Origin: an uncultured Lachnospiraceae bacterium
GTDB lineage: Bacteria; Bacillota; Clostridia; Lachnospirales; Lachnospiraceae
Assembly: GCA_910578885.1 (NCBI GenBank)
Contig: CAJTSH010000031.1
Location: 1 to 36,958, forward strand
Direction of reading: 5' to 3'
Length of the DNA: 36,958 bases
Shown here: in pieces, positions 15,729 through 24,358 of the stretch
Numbering within the stretch: position 1 is the stretch's first letter
How the letters are laid out: the number at the start of each line of letters is the position of its first letter
The notes under the pieces: generated by a model
Databases searched by the model: none
Seen by the model: only the letters and a program-made list of their open reading frames with translations
What the model was told of the DNA's origin: nothing
Translations under genes and position numbers: made by a program

Positions 15729-17336
15729 ATGACAGAAAAAAAATCAAGAAAAAGCAAAACCATGCTGCTGCTATCGCTGTTTCTGGCCGTAACCATATCC
15801 GTTTCCGCCCAGAGCGTTCCTTCCTATGCAGGCACGAATCCTACTAGCAATGTTGCCGCACAGAATGGCGGCTCTCTCCCCGCAAATCCGAACCATCATT
15901 GTACGGCTTCCAACTGGGAAAAAGACACTACCACATGGAGTTATGTATACTTTGGAAGCTATCCGCAGTCAGAAGTAACGGACGCTTCCACCATAACAGC
16001 CATCGACAATGCCATTGCCAACGGAAACGGTGTCAAGAATACCGGCATAGATGTTCTGGTAAACGGCACAAAGTACCGTAGAATCTCCAGAACTGACCTC
16101 ATTCATGGCGCCCATTTTGGTCCTTTTGACACTGTCCGAAACGGTTATCGTTATTTTAAGTGGGAGCCCATTAAATGGAAAGTGCTCAATAACAACGACA
16201 ACGGCACGCTGTCTGTCATGGCAGACCGTGCACTAGACTGTGAAATGTACTATAACGACATTAAAAACTCATACTTTTCAACTATCACATGGGAAAACAG
16301 CACGATCAGAAGCTGGCTGAATGGCAGCTTCTATCAGACTGCCTTTTCCGCAGAAGAGCAGAACGCTATTTCAAACTGGAATGTAGTAAATGAAGATTAT
16401 CCTGACTGCGGTGTAAAAGGCGGGAACGACACCACAGATAAAGTATACCTTCCCTCCGTCTCAGACATGACCAATGAGCTTTACGGATTTTGCGGAATCG
16501 ACTCTAAATCCAAAAGCCGCCAGATACAACCCAGCGCCTATGCATATATAAGAGGCGTATCCAGAAACCACTGGTCTGCAAGCTATTACGGCGCCGACAA
16601 GTTTCCCGGCTGCTGCACATGGTGGCTTCGGACTTCAGGTTACAGCGCAGAAGGAGATTCCTGTGCCGCAAGCGTTGAAGAAAACGGCGTAGTCTGGCAA
16701 TATGACCATGAGACCTGGAATAGCACTTTCGGCGTCGTGCCTGCTTTACATATTGACCTTTCCTCTGGGCTCTGGTCATCGGCAGCGGCAGAAAATACCA
16801 CTGGAAACAAAGCGCTGGGCATTGCTATCTCTACTCCTTCCCAAGAGGTGGCTGCGGGACAATCCATAAAGCTCAAATTAAACTTTACGCCGAAAAATAC
16901 AACAAATAAAAAAGTCACATGGATCATAAGTAATCCCAAGTATGCTGCGATTGACAACAAAAACAGATTGACCCTCAAAAAAGCAGGCGCAGGCAAAGAT
17001 GTAACCATCATCGCCGTAGCGGCTGACGGAAACGGAACTTATGGAAAATGCACAATCTCTATTATGAAACATGCCGTAAAAAGTATCAAACTGTCGGCGT
17101 CCTCAAAATCAGTAAAAGCGGGCAGTTCCATACAAGTTAAAGCGACTGTCAAGGCAACCGGAAAAAAGGCAAATAAGACTTTAAAATGGACAAGCTCCAA
17201 CAAAAAGTATGCTACGGTAACAAGCTCCGGCAAGGTAAAAACAACGAAAGCAGGAAAGAATAAAAGTGTAACCATCACGGCAACGTCTATGGACGGCACA
17301 AATAAAAAAGCAAAAATCAAATTGAAGATAGAATAG
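15729..17336 (+). CDS. Secreted DUF6273 / Big2 (Ig-like) protein A
   Basis: The product is 535 aa. A signal peptide covers residues 1 to about 34 (KSKTMLLLSLFLAVTISVSA, cleavage near SYAGT). Residues about 60-355 match a DUF6273-type domain: WSYVYFGSYPQSEV, then RYFKWEPIKWKVLNNNDNGTLSVMADRALDC, SWLNGSFYQTAFS and WWLRTSG. Two Big2-type Ig-like domains follow (about 363-450 and 453-535; TWIISNPKYAAID and LKWTSSNKKYATV patterns). It has no LPXTG or transmembrane anchor, so it is probably released or held to the wall non-covalently. AAAGGAG lies 8 nt upstream. It is a paralogue of the next gene. Confidence 0.88.
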   Translation: MTEKKSRKSKTMLLLSLFLAVTISVSAQSVPSYAGTNPTSNVAAQNGGSLPANPNHHCTASNWEKDTTTWSYVYFGSYPQSEVTDASTITAIDNAIANGNGVKNTGIDVLVNGTKYRRISRTDLIHGAHFGPFDTVRNGYRYFKWEPIKWKVLNNNDNGTLSVMADRALDCEMYYNDIKNSYFSTITWENSTIRSWLNGSFYQTAFSAEEQNAISNWNVVNEDYPDCGVKGGNDTTDKVYLPSVSDMTNELYGFCGIDSKSKSRQIQPSAYAYIRGVSRNHWSASYYGADKFPGCCTWWLRTSGYSAEGDSCAASVEENGVVWQYDHETWNSTFGVVPALHIDLSSGLWSSAAAENTTGNKALGIAISTPSQEVAAGQSIKLKLNFTPKNTTNKKVTWIISNPKYAAIDNKNRLTLKKAGAGKDVTIIAVAADGNGTYGKCTISIMKHAVKSIKLSASSKSVKAGSSIQVKATVKATGKKANKTLKWTSSNKKYATVTSSGKVKTTKAGKNKSVTITATSMDGTNKKAKIKLKIE

Positions 17337-17372
17337 AATCAAACAACAATGTAAGTTTAAAGGAGAATACAC

Positions 17373-18971
17373 ATGATGCAAAAAAAAGCAAGAAATACAT
17401 TATCACTGCGGCTGCTATCGCTGTTTTTGATCATAACTCTATTTACCGCCGCTAACAGCCTTCCTTCTTATGCAGAAACAGGCAGCACAAACGACATAAA
17501 AAATGCCGCTGTTCCGGGAAAAGATGCCATTCCCGCAAATCCAATCCATCATTGTACATACGGCGGCAACAAAGAAAATACTGCAAACTGGAAAAAAGAC
17601 ACTACTACATGGAGTTATCTATACTTTGGGAGCTATCCGCAGGCAGAAGTAACAGACGCCGCTACGATAACAGCCATCAATAACGCCATTGCAGCCAAAC
17701 GTATCAGCCGGAAAACATGTACGGACGTCTGGGTGAACGGCACAAAGTACCGCAGAATCTCAGATTCTAACCACTTTGACGGAAGCGGTTACCGTTACTT
17801 TAAGTGGGAACCTATCAAATGGAGAGTCCTTGATAACAACGATAACGGAACATTGTTTATTGCTGCCGACTGTGTACTCGACTGTATACCATATTTTAAA
17901 AATGGCGACATATCAAACTTTTCATGGGAAACCAGCGATATTCGGTACTGGCTGAATAACAGCTTTTATCAATATGCTTTTTCCTTGGAAGAACAGAACG
18001 CCATTTCTGCATGGAATGTAGTAAATAATGAGAAGCATCCCTATTACGGCACAAACAGCGGTAAAGACACCGCGGATAAAGTATATCTTCTTTCATTTAA
18101 GGAAGCGACCAATGCGAATTATGGATTTTGTAACAAAAGCGCATCTTCACCGAGCCGTCAAATACGCACCAGCGCCTATGCATACGCAAACGGAGCCAAT
18201 AAAAATACAGGAGAAGACTATGAACTTGAGGGATGTTTAGGCTGCAGCTCATGGTGGCTGCGCTCCATAGGAGATAACAGCAATGATGGTGACCTCTCAC
18301 CCTCCACGGCGTCAATCGATCAAGACGGAAAGATAGATGCCACATATACCTATAAGGAAGAGGGCGTTGTACCGGCTTTGCACATCAATCTGCCGTCTGC
18401 TCTCTGGTCACCGGCAGAAACAAATACAGACAATGATGCAAAAACAAAAGTCTCTTCTATTGAAATTGATATTCCTTCTGAGTTTCTGGCGGCAGGTACA
18501 TCTGTCAAACTGGGGGCAGATATCCGTCCGAAATCTGCAAAAAATAAAAAGGTCATCTGGAAGATAAGCAACAGCAAATATGCCACTGTAAAAAACAACA
18601 AACTGACCCTTAAAAAGGCAGGAATAGGCAAATCCGTGACCATTACGGCAATCGCCGCAGACGGCAGCGGAACCGCAGCATCTTGTGATATTTTTATCAA
18701 AAAACACGCCGTAAAACGCATCAAGCTGTCGGCGCCTTCAAAATCCGTAAAAGCAGGCGATTCCATCAAAATTAAGGCATCTGTTCAGGCAACCGGGAAG
18801 GACGCATATAAGATTTTAAAATGGACAAGCTCCAACGAAAAATATGCTGTGATATTTGAAGATGGTATTGTAGAAACAAAAAAAGCCGGGAAAAATAAAA
18901 GCGTTACCATCACGGCAATGTCCACGGACGGTTCAAACAAAAAAGCGAAGATACGATTAAAAATAAAATAG
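17373..18971 (+). CDS. Secreted DUF6273 / Big2 (Ig-like) protein B
   Basis: The product is 532 aa and parallels protein A along its full length: signal peptide (residues 1 to about 34), DUF6273-type region (WSYLYFGSYPQAEV, KWEPIKWRVLDNNDNGTL, WWLRSIG) and two Big2-type domains. The main differences are in the middle (residues about 85-130 and 225-310), where ligand-facing loops would be expected to vary. An AAAGGAGAATACAC site like that of protein A precedes the ATG. The gap of 36 bp suggests an operon. It probably arose by tandem duplication. Function is unknown; surface adhesion or glycan binding is only a guess. Confidence 0.88.
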   Translation: MMQKKARNTLSLRLLSLFLIITLFTAANSLPSYAETGSTNDIKNAAVPGKDAIPANPIHHCTYGGNKENTANWKKDTTTWSYLYFGSYPQAEVTDAATITAINNAIAAKRISRKTCTDVWVNGTKYRRISDSNHFDGSGYRYFKWEPIKWRVLDNNDNGTLFIAADCVLDCIPYFKNGDISNFSWETSDIRYWLNNSFYQYAFSLEEQNAISAWNVVNNEKHPYYGTNSGKDTADKVYLLSFKEATNANYGFCNKSASSPSRQIRTSAYAYANGANKNTGEDYELEGCLGCSSWWLRSIGDNSNDGDLSPSTASIDQDGKIDATYTYKEEGVVPALHINLPSALWSPAETNTDNDAKTKVSSIEIDIPSEFLAAGTSVKLGADIRPKSAKNKKVIWKISNSKYATVKNNKLTLKKAGIGKSVTITAIAADGSGTAASCDIFIKKHAVKRIKLSAPSKSVKAGDSIKIKASVQATGKDAYKILKWTSSNEKYAVIFEDGIVETKKAGKNKSVTITAMSTDGSNKKAKIRLKIK

Positions 18972-19035
18972 AATAGAATATCAGCCAAACTGAATCTTAA
19001 ATTTGCGCTGGGGACTATCCGAAAGTTTATGTCAA

Positions 19036-19085
19036 CCTCCAAACCGGTGTAAGATATAATTACTCCGTTTGGAGGTTTTATTATA
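19036..19085 (+). terminator. Terminator of the DUF6273/Big2 gene pair
   Basis: CCTCCAAAC (19036-19044) pairs with GTTTGGAGG (19067-19075) and is followed by TTTTATTAT. The loop is long (22 nt), so efficiency is uncertain. It sits between the convergent secreted-protein pair and recQ. Confidence 0.6.
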
Positions 19086-19098
19086 GCAAAAAATCATC

Positions 19099-21357
19099 TC
19101 ACTTCACATAAAGCTCCACAATCATCCTCTGCGCCTTCTCGTCATAATAAACATCCTCATACTCCGTTCCGGTCTTACTGATTCTCGGCGCAAGGAATAA
19201 CCCTGCCTCCGCTCCTTTCTCCGAAATGATCTTCTTCCACCTTCCATCTACCCGCTTTTCCGTAACATAATCTCTGCTCTCCAAATAACGGAAAATCTCT
19301 GCGCCGGTAATTTTCTTCATCGTATCCGGGTTCCGGGATTCACTCAATGCAGCCGCTAACTCCGGAAGCAGGTATCTCTCTTTATAGGGAAACTCCTGCG
19401 CCTGCTGCGGCGTTATGTAAAATTCCGATTTTACGGCTTTTGCAGCTTTCCTTGTCGTTTTCATTTCTGTGCCCGAAACCGCTTCTTCCAATTCCCCAAA
19501 ATAAAGCTTCTCTTTTCTTTTGCCTGTAAAGTCCAGTATCCTGCTTATGAAGCGTTCTCCGTACTTCTTGTATTTATTTTCACCGATGCCGGATACCCCC
19601 AACATTTCTTCTCTGGTAAACGGAATCTTGACGCACATATCCGTCAATGTCTTGTCGGAGAAAATCAAGTATGGCGGTATGCTCTCCTCTCTGGCAATTT
19701 CAGTACGCAGTTCCCGAAGCGTATCAAACAGCTCCAGCCCCCTTGTATTTAATATATCCGATTTCCGCTGCTTGACAGATATATTGCGCAGCGCATCTTT
19801 TGCCTGCGGATCTTCCTTCGGCTTCTTTATTTGAATCGTTATCAGACCCTCTATAAGCTCCTTCGCCTTTGCAGTCAGCTTCAGCAAGGAATACTTGTCC
19901 TTCGTCTGTGTCAGAATATCTTCCATCATCATTTGACGTATAATTTCCTTGATTCCCGCTTCGGTCTGCTCTCTTAAACTTCCATAGGATTGATAATCGG
20001 AAACGTGGTATTCCCTGAGCTTTGCTTTGTTTTCCCCTAGAAGTGTCCCCACAATCACATTGATTCCGTAACGCTGCCTTAGTTCCCTTACACATGCCGC
20101 GATTTTCTTTGCCTCTTCCGTAACATCAATCTCTTCAAATTCCTTCTGACAGTTGGAACAATTTCCGCAATGACTGCTGCCGGCTTCCCCAAAATAATGG
20201 AGAATGTATTCCCGCAGGCAATTTCTTGTCATACAGTAATAGCTCATGGTGCGAAGCCGTTCCTCATCCCGCTCCCGTATGGTCTTAAGCTCATCTTCCC
20301 CAAATTCCGAATTCTGCTCCTTACTCTCCAACAGAAAACGGTTAATCATCAGATCCTGCGGGGAATAGAGCAGAATGCACTCCGACGGTTCTCCATCGCG
20401 CCCCGCCCTTCCCGCTTCCTGATAGTAATTTTCCAGACTCTGCGGCATGTTGTAATGAATCACATAGCGGACATTGGACTTATCAATCCCCATTCCAAAT
20501 GCGTTCGTTGCCACCATCACCGGCTTCCGGTCGTAAATAAAGTCCTCCTGATTCTGTTTCCTCTCACCATTTCCCAGTCCGGCGTGATATTTTGTTACCG
20601 GCACGCCGGCTTCCAACAGCATCTCATATACGGCTTCTACATTTTTTCTGGTAGCGCAATAAACTATGCCGCTGTCGCCGGAATGCTCCGATATATAATG
20701 CAGTACATAAGTATCCTTCTTTTTGGGAGTTTCCACAGAGAAATAAAGATTCTTCCGGTCGAATCCGGTGACTGTTATCCGTGGATAAGATAAGCCTAAC
20801 ACACAGGCGATGTCATCTTTTACCGCCTCGGTCGCCGTTGCGGTGAATGCGCTGATAATCGGGCGCTTGGAAAGCTGCCGGATAAACTGAACGATTTTCA
20901 GATAGCTTGGACGGAAATCCTGTCCCCACTGGGAAATACAGTGCGCTTCGTCTACTGTCAGCATCGATAATTCCACCGCTTTTGCAAATTGCAGAAATTC
21001 ATACGTCTCCAGCCGCTCCGGCGCCACATAAATAATCTTATACCGTCCTTCGGCGGCAAGCTGCAACGCCTTACTAATCTGCGTCTCCGACAAAGAACTG
21101 TTGATATATGCCGCATGAATCCCCGCCTGATTCAACGCCTGCACCTGATCCTTCATCAGTGAGATCAGCGGAGAAATTACCAGCGTCACTCCCGGCAAAA
21201 GCAGCGCCGGAACCTGATAGCAGATAGATTTTCCTGCACCCGTCGGCATGATTCCAAGCACATCCTGCCCGTTTAATATAGCGTCAATCAGAAGCTCCTG
21301 CCCTTCCCGAAAGCTGTCGTAACCAAAATAGGTCTTAAGTATTTCAAATTTGTTCAA
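19099..21357 (-). CDS. recQ: RecQ-family ATP-dependent DNA helicase
   Basis: The product is 752 aa, longer than E. coli RecQ (about 610). Motif I is MPTGAGKS (residues 37-44), motif II is TVDEAHCISQWGQDFR, and motif VI is QEAGRAGRDGEPS. A four-cysteine zinc module follows (CLREYILHYFGEAGSSHCGNCSNC), then a winged-helix RQC region and an HRDC domain near 535-610 (LFDTLRELRTEIAREESIPPYLIFSD). An extra C-terminal 120 residues end the protein. The start is TTG 21357; AAGGAG lies 12 nt upstream, slightly far, and no better in-frame start exists. It may have its own promoter or be read from the defence-like operon upstream. Confidence 0.95.
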   Translation of the reverse strand: MNKFEILKTYFGYDSFREGQELLIDAILNGQDVLGIMPTGAGKSICYQVPALLLPGVTLVISPLISLMKDQVQALNQAGIHAAYINSSLSETQISKALQLAAEGRYKIIYVAPERLETYEFLQFAKAVELSMLTVDEAHCISQWGQDFRPSYLKIVQFIRQLSKRPIISAFTATATEAVKDDIACVLGLSYPRITVTGFDRKNLYFSVETPKKKDTYVLHYISEHSGDSGIVYCATRKNVEAVYEMLLEAGVPVTKYHAGLGNGERKQNQEDFIYDRKPVMVATNAFGMGIDKSNVRYVIHYNMPQSLENYYQEAGRAGRDGEPSECILLYSPQDLMINRFLLESKEQNSEFGEDELKTIRERDEERLRTMSYYCMTRNCLREYILHYFGEAGSSHCGNCSNCQKEFEEIDVTEEAKKIAACVRELRQRYGINVIVGTLLGENKAKLREYHVSDYQSYGSLREQTEAGIKEIIRQMMMEDILTQTKDKYSLLKLTAKAKELIEGLITIQIKKPKEDPQAKDALRNISVKQRKSDILNTRGLELFDTLRELRTEIAREESIPPYLIFSDKTLTDMCVKIPFTREEMLGVSGIGENKYKKYGERFISRILDFTGKRKEKLYFGELEEAVSGTEMKTTRKAAKAVKSEFYITPQQAQEFPYKERYLLPELAAALSESRNPDTMKKITGAEIFRYLESRDYVTEKRVDGRWKKIISEKGAEAGLFLAPRISKTGTEYEDVYYDEKAQRMIVELYVK

Positions 21358-21395
21358 TGGACTTTATTGCTCCTTTTCTATCGTTATGAAATAAC

Positions 21396-21401
21396 ATTAT
21401 A
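21396..21401 (-). promoter_or_regulatory. Possible -10 element for recQ
   Basis: TATAAT on the minus strand lies 38 bp upstream of the TTG start. A TTGAAT lies 15 bp further upstream, a suboptimal spacing. This suggests recQ can be transcribed separately from the operon ending at 21430. Confidence 0.4.
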
Positions 21402-21429
21402 CGAAAAGACCATAAAATTCAATAAAATT

Positions 21430-22776
21430 TTACGGCTTTTTCGTATATATGAAAAACCTTAAATACGTTTTCAGTTGATAATACCTTATCTGCTGTTTCG
21501 ACTTACTGTAAAACCACTCATTCGGCAATTCCCTCAACTGTTCCGCATACATAGAATACCGCTTACGCTTTTCTTCCTCTGCCATTTGTTCCTGTATGTA
21601 TTTTCCGACCAGACCGTCCACTGTCGTATGGATTTCCTCCAACAGATATTCCCGGTCTTCTTCTATCATGCGCTGCCATCTTTCAAAAATTACCCCAAGG
21701 AATATTTTGCCGTTATCACCGGAAAGGGCATCTTCCCGATTTATCAAAAATATCTCCCAATTCTGATTCTCTATGCGCTCATTTACCGCTTCCAGACTTA
21801 TGATTTCCGCTGCCGCTCTGACCGCATCGGATGACATTTCTTCCAGACATTCTCCCAACAGATAATAAAACCCCGGCGCTCTGGAAGGAAAGTCTCCAAA
21901 ATATTTGAGTATATGTCCCCACAAATCCAAATCACCGGAGCAATTAAGAAAAAGGGATTTATACTGCTTATAGTGCTCTTTGATAACAAGGATTCCGTCT
22001 ATCGTCTTCGGCAGCATGTAAGTGGCGGCACGCAGCGCCTCGAACCAATACCGTTTATTCGTTGTCCCAATTGCCACTCGCACCTGCTGTCCATAATCCA
22101 AGAGCCGGGAAAGATAATGCAGCAAAACCGTCTGCTCCATGTCATTTACAATCCCTATCAGCTCATTTGGCGCCTTTTCATACAGAAAGCCAACATAAAG
22201 TTTCAGAACCGGCGTGGTGAAATAAATTATTAAGCCTCTTCCTCTTTCACAGGCATCCAGAAACTCATAGATTTCATCAAATTCATAGCTGCCTTCTGCT
22301 CTTTCAAAATTCACAAGCATTTCGCTTTCCCTGTCATATTTCGGAAGGGTACGGCTATGCCCTGTCTGGATTCTGAGACTTTTCAGTATTCCCACTGACA
22401 GTTTTTTCAATCTCTCCTCCAGCTCCTGTATCAAAATAATCTGACGATAGAAATACGTCTTCTCATCCAGATACTGTATTAACGGAATGTACTCTTGCAA
22501 GCGTTCCGGATTCTCCTTAAGCCGTACCACAACACCTGCAATCATCCTCTGATAAATCAGCTTCATATCTTCTTTCCGGCAGATTTTGTATCGAATGAGT
22601 TGATACTGCTTCTCAATTTCCCTGCATAACTTCTCAGGATACTCTAGTAGGCTTTTTGTGCGCTCTTCCTTTGACATTTCCTGATAGAGCTTCTCATACA
22701 GTCCCAAATACCCCTCCTGATAAAGTTCTTCCGCCGATTCCACTGCCCCCTCTATCACAGACCTTATATCTTCCAT
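21430..22776 (-). CDS. Unknown 448-aa helical protein of the helicase/PLD operon
   Basis: I do not recognise a family. The protein is rich in Glu, Lys, Leu and Tyr, predicted almost wholly helical, with no signal peptide or clear nucleotide-binding motif. A central segment (about 185-245) reads GRGLIIYFTTPVLKLYVGF and RLLDYGQQVRVAIGTTNKRYWFEALRAA and could be a small alpha/beta core. The C-terminus (about 385-448) is strongly basic/aromatic. It starts inside the end of the PLD-like gene (13-bp overlap, AAGGAG upstream), so it is made together with it. Position implies an accessory, sensor or effector subunit of that system. Confidence 0.8.
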   Translation of the reverse strand: MEDIRSVIEGAVESAEELYQEGYLGLYEKLYQEMSKEERTKSLLEYPEKLCREIEKQYQLIRYKICRKEDMKLIYQRMIAGVVVRLKENPERLQEYIPLIQYLDEKTYFYRQIILIQELEERLKKLSVGILKSLRIQTGHSRTLPKYDRESEMLVNFERAEGSYEFDEIYEFLDACERGRGLIIYFTTPVLKLYVGFLYEKAPNELIGIVNDMEQTVLLHYLSRLLDYGQQVRVAIGTTNKRYWFEALRAATYMLPKTIDGILVIKEHYKQYKSLFLNCSGDLDLWGHILKYFGDFPSRAPGFYYLLGECLEEMSSDAVRAAAEIISLEAVNERIENQNWEIFLINREDALSGDNGKIFLGVIFERWQRMIEEDREYLLEEIHTTVDGLVGKYIQEQMAEEEKRKRYSMYAEQLRELPNEWFYSKSKQQIRYYQLKTYLRFFIYTKKP

Positions 22777-24305
22777 ATCTCACACTCCTTCCTGTCTAAT
22801 TCCCTCCATAATTCCTCGAAAGCATTGAGGATATGCTGTGCATTCTGGATTTCCTGTATGATATGATGCGACCCTCCCAATTCATTGACAGAAATTCCAA
22901 GCGACCACACGTGCGGCTTTTGAGACGGAAAAATAAGAAAGCGGTCATGAAAGCCCCAGCCATGCCCAAAGCAGCATGCCCTTACCTCAAGATGCATCAG
23001 CAGATAATCCAGATCATCTTCCAGAAGCTTTGTCCTGATTGCTTCAATTTGCTTTCTGGTTCCATTATTATTCAAATTATCCAATGCTGTTATCACGCGC
23101 AGCGGGACATTGCAGTAAGGCACATAATATAAGAGTTCCTTGATATCTTCTGCCGAAGCATACGGATCCCATAGATACACTCCATCGGATGAATGCTTAT
23201 TTATGATTTCCCGGACAAAGTCCACCGCCTTCTGCCGCTCTCCTGCAAAAAACTGCCTGAATTTCCCGCTCTTTTCCAGCGAACTTCTCTGCTGCTCATA
23301 TATCCTGTTTCCAATCCAGTCTAGTGGCTTTATTTTATATGGATTCTCCCACATCCGCTCCTTTATAATCTCTCCAACCTCAAGACGGACGGATTTTGCG
23401 TCCTGCCTGAAAACTCTTTTCTGTGGATTTACTATATTCATATCAAGGCAAAACCTATTCGCAAAGCTCACTTTCTCATGATATAAGGTCAGTTGATACT
23501 CTTCCTTCATCAGAATGACCTCGGTTTCATCAATCACCTTTATCGGCATGATAAATTCTCCCTGATCCTTCAACACAAGCCTGCTGATATCATTAACACA
23601 ATGATCGTGATGGTTGATTGCCACACAGGACAACTCCTGCCCGCCCGCACTGCAGGCTTGATTATATTGAAGCTGCACCAGCAGTCCTTCCGGCTCGGCG
23701 CGTCCAATCTTCACCGAAAATAAATTAACTGGAAATTGGAATATGACATTGCCCAGACGGTCAGAGACCGCCGCAAGCTGAATCGGAAGTATCTGATAAA
23801 TTTCTTCACTGAGGGCATTTAATATTTCCGGTTTTTCCAATAAAAATCCCACGTTTTCTTTTGTGCAGTCAAATGCTTCCATAATATAGGAGCCTGCGTA
23901 GAAATTATTCTTCAGTACATGATTTACCGCCGCTGTATCTCCTGACGGAACATACTTCTTGGGCTGAACAGCCAAAGAGCCTGTCCGGCTCTCGCTTTCT
24001 CCCTCTAAAATAAGCCTGCCTGCCAAGAGCTTTTCCAATATCCTCTCAGCTTCGGATATCATAACGCGGCTCGCACGGATTCCGTATTTTCCATTCTTCC
24101 CACCGGGAATTTTCATCAGCTTTTCCGTTAAAAACTTTGCCTTCTGCTCTCCTCTGCCGCTGTCCTCAAATGTAAGCAGCGTATAAATGTTATAAGGTTT
24201 TCCTTCCCTGAAACCAAAAATTTCTGTTATCTCGCAGGAATTATAATATCCAATCACTCCTGCCTTTGTCAGCAATCGAAACTCTTCTATTTCATGCATG
24301 GTCAT
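22764..24305 (-). CDS. PLD-like domain protein of the helicase operon
   Basis: The product is 513 aa. The C-terminal part looks like a phospholipase D-like nuclease fold: YLWDPYASAEDIKELLYYV (from residue 377), VPLRVITALD, then GWGFHDRFLIFPSQ with H453-D-R in place of the classical HxK, and WSLGISVNELGGS as in many PLD-like nucleases. The N-terminal 330 residues are unassigned; overall architecture may resemble proteins named VPA1262-family, but this is a tentative memory. GGGAGG lies 4 nt before the ATG. It sits between the helicase gene (53-bp gap) and the 448-aa gene (overlap). Likely role: nucleic-acid binding or cleavage. Confidence 0.75.
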   Translation of the reverse strand: MTMHEIEEFRLLTKAGVIGYYNSCEITEIFGFREGKPYNIYTLLTFEDSGRGEQKAKFLTEKLMKIPGGKNGKYGIRASRVMISEAERILEKLLAGRLILEGESESRTGSLAVQPKKYVPSGDTAAVNHVLKNNFYAGSYIMEAFDCTKENVGFLLEKPEILNALSEEIYQILPIQLAAVSDRLGNVIFQFPVNLFSVKIGRAEPEGLLVQLQYNQACSAGGQELSCVAINHHDHCVNDISRLVLKDQGEFIMPIKVIDETEVILMKEEYQLTLYHEKVSFANRFCLDMNIVNPQKRVFRQDAKSVRLEVGEIIKERMWENPYKIKPLDWIGNRIYEQQRSSLEKSGKFRQFFAGERQKAVDFVREIINKHSSDGVYLWDPYASAEDIKELLYYVPYCNVPLRVITALDNLNNNGTRKQIEAIRTKLLEDDLDYLLMHLEVRACCFGHGWGFHDRFLIFPSQKPHVWSLGISVNELGGSHHIIQEIQNAQHILNAFEELWRELDRKECEIWKI

Positions 24306-24358
24306 CCAGCCTCCCCTCGATTTCTATAGTTCCGGCGCCTCCATAACTTTGCCGGAAG

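Noticed and set aside
20170..20793. 207-codon plus-strand open frame inside recQ
   Set aside because: It is antisense to well-supported RecQ helicase coding sequence, with no ribosome-binding site and no recognisable domain.
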